Notes under the pieces: model-generated
Told to the model about the DNA's origin: nothing
The model's database searches: none
The model's input: the letters and a program-made list of their open reading frames with translations, nothing else
NCBI GenBank assembly: GCA_916613615.1
Contig: OU744725.1
Coordinates: 6,492,708-6,556,707 of the forward strand
Length of the DNA: 64,000 nucleotides
Origin: Steromphala cineraria
Lineage: Eukaryota; Mollusca; Gastropoda; Trochida; Trochidae
Reading direction: 5' to 3'
Made by a program: the position numbers and the translations under genes
Shown: piece after piece, positions 58,319 through 64,000 of the stretch
Position numbering within the stretch: position 1 is the stretch's first letter
Layout: each line of letters begins with the position of its first letter

Positions 58319-60000
58319 TGTGCTACAATCATATCCATAATCATGTCATTGTTTATTTCATTCACGATTCCGCATGTTTAGTAAATACAGTTTCTAGTGA
58401 TGTCTTAAAAAAGATAAGAGTCCCTGTCAACATTCTACTTCATACTCGTCACTTGGAGATATTGCTTAATAAACGCACATGGTTGTCACACATTGTGAAA
58501 AAATAAAAGTCCTTTCTCGAGAAATAAAAATCTATATAACTAATAAAAATGGAGTTATTAGCAATGCAATGACTCGATATTGCATGTTCAATGTCTCTCG
58601 ACAAGAATGTTTTGCTCCTCAATCCCTATAAAGGAGCAATGAAGAAGGATGAAATGAGCTGGAAGATCTTTGACCATATTCTATTGAAGATTTGTAATTG
58701 CAACTTAATTTTGGTTTTCTTGGCTAATGGAAACTTAATTCATTTAGATTGTCAAATACAATTCTTAAAATACTTGCTCTTTGGTATTAATATGATGTTA
58801 AATCAGGCTTGATAGCATTAGAGTAATATTTGCTGTTGAATATCTTTGAAACTATTCCTTGCATAAAAAATTCCTTACAAGCTTGTACTTGTGTTCCAAT
58901 GATTTGCTTTAAGAAGCACATCCAGAGTTTCAGAAAGGAAATCTCAAATTATCAAGAACACTTCTGCGTAGGGCCGAGTAATTAATTCACCGACAGTTTT
59001 AAACCACCTCATTTTTAATAATAAAGTATCAATGTTTTGTATCTAAAATTAGGTTTACACTGGTAAGAATGACATTTTGTTCAAAGTTGTTGTCATAGCA
59101 TGTCTATGGATCTTGATCCCCGGCTTTTATAAATAATGAGTCATTATAATAGCAGATGATAGATAATAGATATGAAGATATCAAAGTAATGTATTTTGTC
59201 ATCCTGTATGTCTGACAATAAAGCCTGTATTCACTCTCCAAACGATCAAAATAAATTATAGCATGAATCGTACTAGTATCAAGCACCGTTTAAAACAACA
59301 TTGCCACAAAGAGATTCAAAATTGTGCTCTATAAGTTCACGTACCTCACCTGACAAGCTCGAAAATAAAGGTATGCAGCTGTAATACATCTTTGCAATCA
59401 AGTTCGCCTCTTTCAATCATAAGTACATATAAATAGACACGAACCTTTAAAAAGACATTTAAAACGCAGAAGATGATGTTTTATTATATGATTGAGGGTG
59501 CGATACTCTGTTCTATCAGTGAAATACACCCTCTATCTGGCTACAGTGGCAAAGGTTATCGTCACTCTACTGAGTGGGGATAAACTTTATCACCACTCGA
59601 GTGACGTCAAGTTCGAAGAAGGGGAATTTTCTGAGTAATACACAGAGGGTTGAAGGGAATGATGTCCTTAAATACCATGGACATACTGGACTTCTCCTCT
59701 CACTAGAGGGAAGGAAACTGAAACATTCATTTACACATGCTTGGACGTGTTGGGTTTGCTTTTGACTTTTGACTCAAAAGCTTATTCCATGGGTGTTTGT
59801 AACGCAAAAGACATTTCAAAAGCGTTCTATACATCACCCTACTTTGATCTGCAGCTTTACCCCTGGTGCTCCACTTAATACCAGTTCCTTACACAGAGGG
59901 TGCTCATAAATAAATTAGATTGAATTGAACCGGATAGGCAACGAAGTTTAACACTAAGTTGTTCGTATTTGTTGTATTTAGCCCGAACCTACACAGATCT
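58319..60000. other. No gene seen
   Basis: AT-rich. Around 59520-59900 the sequence is less AT-biased, with frames at 59574-59765 that I do not recognise. Confidence 0.4.
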
Positions 60001-61590
60001 ATAATAATAATAATACTTTATTTATCCTCCATTATGGGAGAGTACATAGGGAATGCGAAAACGCGATTTTAAGTTTACAGAATGATGTACATTAGGCAAT
60101 TATAGTTCATATCGTACACCAGGTAGTCACACATAGAGCAGCTCACTCAGTTCATAGACCCGTCCATTACTTCAGGAACAGCTTACAGAGTCTATGGGTA
60201 TATCGGACAGCAATCTCACTGAATGTCTTGGTTTCACTTTCAGTCAGTTCTATGGGAGGTTTGCACGACAGCAGGCACTTTGTGAAGTGAGTGTCATTCA
60301 TTGAGTGCATGCAAACGCTCAAGTTCACCAGGTCACACCACAGTTCTTCTCTTACATCCTGGTTTCTGTCACACGATGTCACCGCATGCACAACAGGGTC
60401 TGAGTATATCTTACCACAGAACTCACACAAAGTAGTGATACCATCAGTGTTCCTTATGACCGAACATACCTTCACAAGAAGGTTAGCTGAAGCCCTCGAT
60501 GAAGGATGTTCTCTTGCTATGATCCAGGCAGGGTGTACAGATAATTCTGGGTGGATTTGGGAGAATGCTTCAAGTTCAATGTCATCAGCTATGCGTTCCT
60601 TCCACGCACTTTTGTCGAATCTCACAACCGCATTTTTGACAGTTTGTTTCCAATACCCCTTTGAAGGGAAGACCCCGTTTTTCACGAAGTTGTCAAAATC
60701 CCCATGAATGTTATACTTGGACGCTAGTCTCATGATGTCTGGAACGTTTCCCCTACTGTTGGTCGATATGTTGTGGGTGTGACACAGCAGTCTCGTCACA
60801 AACAGTTGATGTGGGAGATAAGATCTGTCCATATTCAGCAAGCAACCAGCAGGGAGCAATTTCCTCTTATCAATCTCAGCCTCCAGAGGGAGTAGTCCCA
60901 GGAGACCAAGTGCCACATCAGTCCGAGTGCGTCGGTGTAGGTTCCGGATCGTTTTGACTACATGTCTGTATGCTTGTTCTAGGATCAGTATCTCAGTTGA
61001 AGTCAAGGAGTTCCACAACTCGCATCTATAAAGGATCCTTGGTAGATGGACACATTTGACGATCTTCAGACAGGTTAACGGGTTCACAAACTTAGGATTG
61101 AAACCTCTTCTGCACATGGTGTAGACAGATCCTCGAAGTGATGAGCTGATCTGTAGTGTTTGTTCCATTCAGTTCATATCATCGCTCAGGTATACTTCAA
61201 AATGCTTCACTTGGCTAACCACAGAGATAGGGGTATTGCAAAGAATGAAATCATTTGTGATCTGTTTTCTTCTCTTCTGAATTCGGAAAACCATTGTCTC
61301 GCTTTTCACAGCAGATAGGTTGAATCTCCAGTCTTTGCTGTAGTTCTCGACTCATAATCCTCATGCTATTTCTGGTTGGTGAAATCAAGGCATCATCATC
61401 AGCTTGAGTTGGGCAACAAGTGTTAAGGTCCAGGACAGAGGTTCCAATCTGGAGTGAGGAAAAGTTTTGAAGAAGGTTGTCAATGAAAAGTAGATATAGC
61501 CTAGCGGAAAGAACGCCGCCTTGACGAACCCCTTGCAGTAGTCTTGCATCCTGTCTTCCTTTTAGTGCATCCTTTTGGATGGCTCAGAGC
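60001..61590 (-). mobile_element. 5'-truncated, decayed LINE
   Basis: On the minus strand a damaged reverse transcriptase and C-terminal domain are followed by a 3' region ending in AATAAAG then (TAT)n at 60001-60020. That simple-sequence tail and polyadenylation-like signal are typical of a LINE 3' end. The left side is sharp; the 5' limit near 61590 is where RT homology stops. A target duplication was not found. Confidence 0.7.
60167..61590 (-). pseudogene. LINE ORF2 remnant: RT palm pieces and C-terminal domain
   Basis: Upstream pieces on the minus strand: LLQGVRQGGVLSARLYLLFI (about 61515-61540 inward) and PTQADDDALIS (61391-61411), the RT template-grip and catalytic A-D-D motifs. A frame change follows, then SETMVFRIQKRR and HFEVYLSDDMN, then a stop directly before the open frame 61168-60167. 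That frame (333 residues) has LYRCELWNSL, LLGLLPLEAEIDKRKL and a C-terminal CEFCGKIYSDPVVHAVTSCD knuckle. It is a different lineage from the LINE at 56270. Stops and shifts show that it is dead. The plus-strand frame 60291-60707 is its shadow. Confidence 0.75.
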
Positions 61591-62254
61591 TGAGTAAGTT
61601 TCTGGATTCTGGGTCATCATTCTGTACAGCTTCAGGTTTGTCGGTCTTTTCAGGATTTTGAATCTTAGATTATCTTTTTATTTCTTATCTTAGCCAGAAA
61701 GCGCAAATGTCAGTTGATTTGAGATGTCTTTGATGCATTGCAGTATGGTTAGTTCAAATCAATAATTCCTAGTATCTTACAAATTTTGACTTTTGCTTTC
61801 CAATGTGATGCCATGAAAGTCGTTATGGGTTTTTGTAATTCAATAGCTTTCATTTATTTATTTTTGTCTTGATATCAGCTGATATATCAAACAAGGGTTT
61901 ATCGTGTCGCATACGAACTCATATACACTTAACATCCAGATTGTTTCGAATAATTCGGATCTGATGAGATTTCGTGTATTATTCTATTATTAGTAGGTTT
62001 TAGAGATAAAGTGCATCTAGCAAGTCTATTTGCACGACATGTTAGTATTCTTTGTTTAAAATGTCATCAACAGAAAATGCGGAATTTATCCCTATTTCAT
62101 TAGAGGCTTGGGTTTTGAGAGAAAGGCTTTGCCATTCATCCGGAGATGAACCAACTAAACTAATAAATGCTTCTTCAGTAAACAAGATAAGCTAGGTAGT
62201 CATCGTTGTTTGCCTCTCTATGAGATATGTTAAACATTTCAAAATTTGCAAAAA
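61591..62254. other. No gene seen
   Basis: AT-rich spacer without recognisable content. Confidence 0.4.
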
Positions 62255-63170
62255 TTAATGTCTCTGTTTAAAATAAATTTAATAATTTAGTATGGCAATA
62301 ACTTTCTATTACATTTCTGTCATAATGTATTTATTTTTCAAATAATAGCCAAACTTGCCCATCAATTTTGATAAGTATGACACATTAAAATAGCTGTCTC
62401 TTGTAAAGTTGTTTACTCAATTAATCACCTTAAACATGATCATTAACGTCAAGAACAGGAATAATTATTACCCTGTTCAATTCATATTGATTAAGCAATT
62501 AAGTTGTTTAAATGTCACTTTCCAACGATCATTTGAAGTTATATTTTCAAACTCGCCTTATCTTTATCTTAATCGTACTCCTTCAGTTTAAATGTTAAGG
62601 ACTCTAGATCTACCCTTTAAAAACGCCTTAAAAGCGGCTTACCGCATAGGGAAAGTATTGTGAATCCCCTGTGAAAATCACAAGCAACAACTACCCTTGT
62701 TACAAGAATCGCCATTGTTCTTTCATTTCTATTGGTAACATGATGCTTTTCATCACATGAAGCCTGATATCTGCTACTTTAGACCACCACTTTTCCTCTA
62801 AGTGACTTCATGGATAGTGCACATGAAGGTCGCCATGACTTTATGTTCTGGTGCTGTTAGTGAGCATGGACAGGTGTAATAAGAACTTTTCTACTTACCA
62901 ATTGACAGTCATTAAATGTGATAATTGCTTAATTAATATGAATTGGACAGGGTAGTAAAACATAATAACTTTTGCTCTTGACGTTCATGATCATGTTTAA
63001 GGTGGAAAAAGTCAACGACTTTACAAGACACAGCTATTTCAATATCTCATCCTTAAAAAATCGATGGTCAATCAAGGCTATCTTTGCCAGATAAATACAT
63101 TACTACAGAAATGTTATAGGTTGGTCCCATATTTTATAATTGAAATAATTTGAAACAGACAAATATTTCC
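62255..63170. mobile_element. Foldback element with about 250-bp imperfect inverted arms
   Basis: The left arm (about 62255-62510) pairs with the right arm (about 62925-63170). Matched blocks from outside in are CTGTTT-AAA, ACATTTCTGT, TAATGTATTTAT, ATAGCC, AAATAGCTGT, TCTTGTAAAGT, CACCTTAAACATGATCAT, AACGTCAAGA, TACCCTGT, CAATTCATATT and ATTAAGCAATTA. The roughly 410-bp centre has no coding capacity. Long arms and a non-coding core suggest a foldback or MITE-type DNA element; no flanking duplication was identified. Confidence 0.65.
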
Positions 63171-64000
63171 ATGGCCAATTTTTGTGTTAAAAACGATGAT
63201 AACCATTTTTGCAGCTGACTGAGAAAGCATTCATTGATAATCTATTAGTTGGTTCATATTCAAATGTTTGGATTCCATAGTCTTTCTTTCAAAACCAGAG
63301 GAACCAAGGAGAAAGGTGTATAATCTGTATTTATTTTTTCTGTGTAAATTTTCTGTCCAACACTGTCCTGTACAAGTAGTTAACGTGCAAGATGAAATGT
63401 ATCTCCAAAACGTACTATTTACAGAGGATACTACAAAAGGTCTCATCAGATATGAAATACATATATATATGGACAAACTGGATGATACATCTCTATGAGT
63501 TCGTATGTGTCATGATAAATCCCAGTTTGACATGAAACCTTTTTAAGACAAAAATTCATACAATAAAAATTATAAATACGAAAAATGTATTATGCCTTTC
63601 ATTGCATAACATGGAAGGCAAGCTAGGAACACTACACACTAAATGTTTCGATTATTAATCAGACTTGCGACAGTGAGAGATATTGTTGAGGGTGTTGGTC
63701 TGTAAATCAGCCATTACTTTCCATCACTTTCAATTACTTCTTATTTGCTCTGCTTGCCTGGAATGTGATTCCCAATTACAAGCTGGTGGAGTGGACAAAG
63801 GGAATACTCTGTTGGGTTAGTACATTAACGACTTCTGGACTCATTCACATTAACACTGATATAGAACTAACTTCAACGCCTCCGCTGAACTACTGATTTA
63901 GCTTCCGTTTCTGATGAACAATGTAAAATTTGTCACTTTACCAATACTGATTAATCATTGTACGTCTTTATTAATACAAGTTAGGATAACAGTCCATTTG
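63171..64000. other. No gene seen
   Basis: AT-rich. Overlapping frames on both strands at 63231-63498 are unrecognised and probably chance. Confidence 0.4.

Noticed and set aside
60291..60707. 138-codon plus-strand frame
   Set aside because: It is antisense to the LINE C-terminal frame, which carries the recognisable Cys-His motif.

Overview
This is an AT-rich, non-coding-looking eukaryotic window. No intact single-copy host gene is recognisable. The coding matter that can be identified belongs to transposable elements or to a broken member of an expanded gene family. The repeat content points to a mollusc or a close lophotrochozoan relative, although this rests on recalled family resemblance and not on a search. 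That content includes tRNA-derived SINEs, a G-rich repeat carrying a (TGTC CGTC)n array, TTAA-flanked miniature elements, two tyrosine-recombinase (YR) retrotransposons and several LINE remnants. No bacterial features such as operons, Shine-Dalgarno sites, IS elements or CRISPR arrays are present.

Layout. 1-16 kb: a roughly 1 kb duplicated element occurs twice in opposite orientations (1-1020 and 14679-15761), with one module flipped between the copies. Between them lie a perfect 55-bp inverted-repeat element (3650-4099), SINEs and TTAA-type MITE copies. 16-33 kb: mostly featureless, with a Tc1/mariner remnant, foldback hairpins, SINEs and dispersed copies of unnamed repeats. 33.2-35.9 kb (minus): a pseudogene of a large zinc-finger plus PIN/FEN-like nuclease family with several stops and frameshifts. 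36-42 kb: mostly featureless with one MITE. 42.4-43.6 kb: fragments resembling a LINE ORF1 protein and a KIAA1958/DUF3504-type domain.

43.9-48.2 kb (minus) holds the best-preserved object. It is a 4.27-kb YR retrotransposon with gag-like, RT-RNase H-methyltransferase-like and tyrosine recombinase frames, bounded by split direct repeats in the order A1-ORFs-B1-A2-B2. The two B copies are identical over 109 bp. The B1/A2 junction is a strongly dyad-symmetric site that looks like the crossover site of the recombinase. Immediately beside it, 48.3-51.7 kb (plus) is a second, decayed YR element of DIRS1 type with inverted terminal repeats. It has lost its RNase H and recombinase regions and is itself interrupted by another repeat.

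52-64 kb: a 5'-truncated LINE with an open reverse-transcriptase frame and a 12-bp target-site duplication (56270-58318), a second decayed LINE on the minus strand (60001-61590), and a large foldback element (62255-63170). The window is best read as a repeat-dense intergenic or intronic region in which elements have nested into one another.
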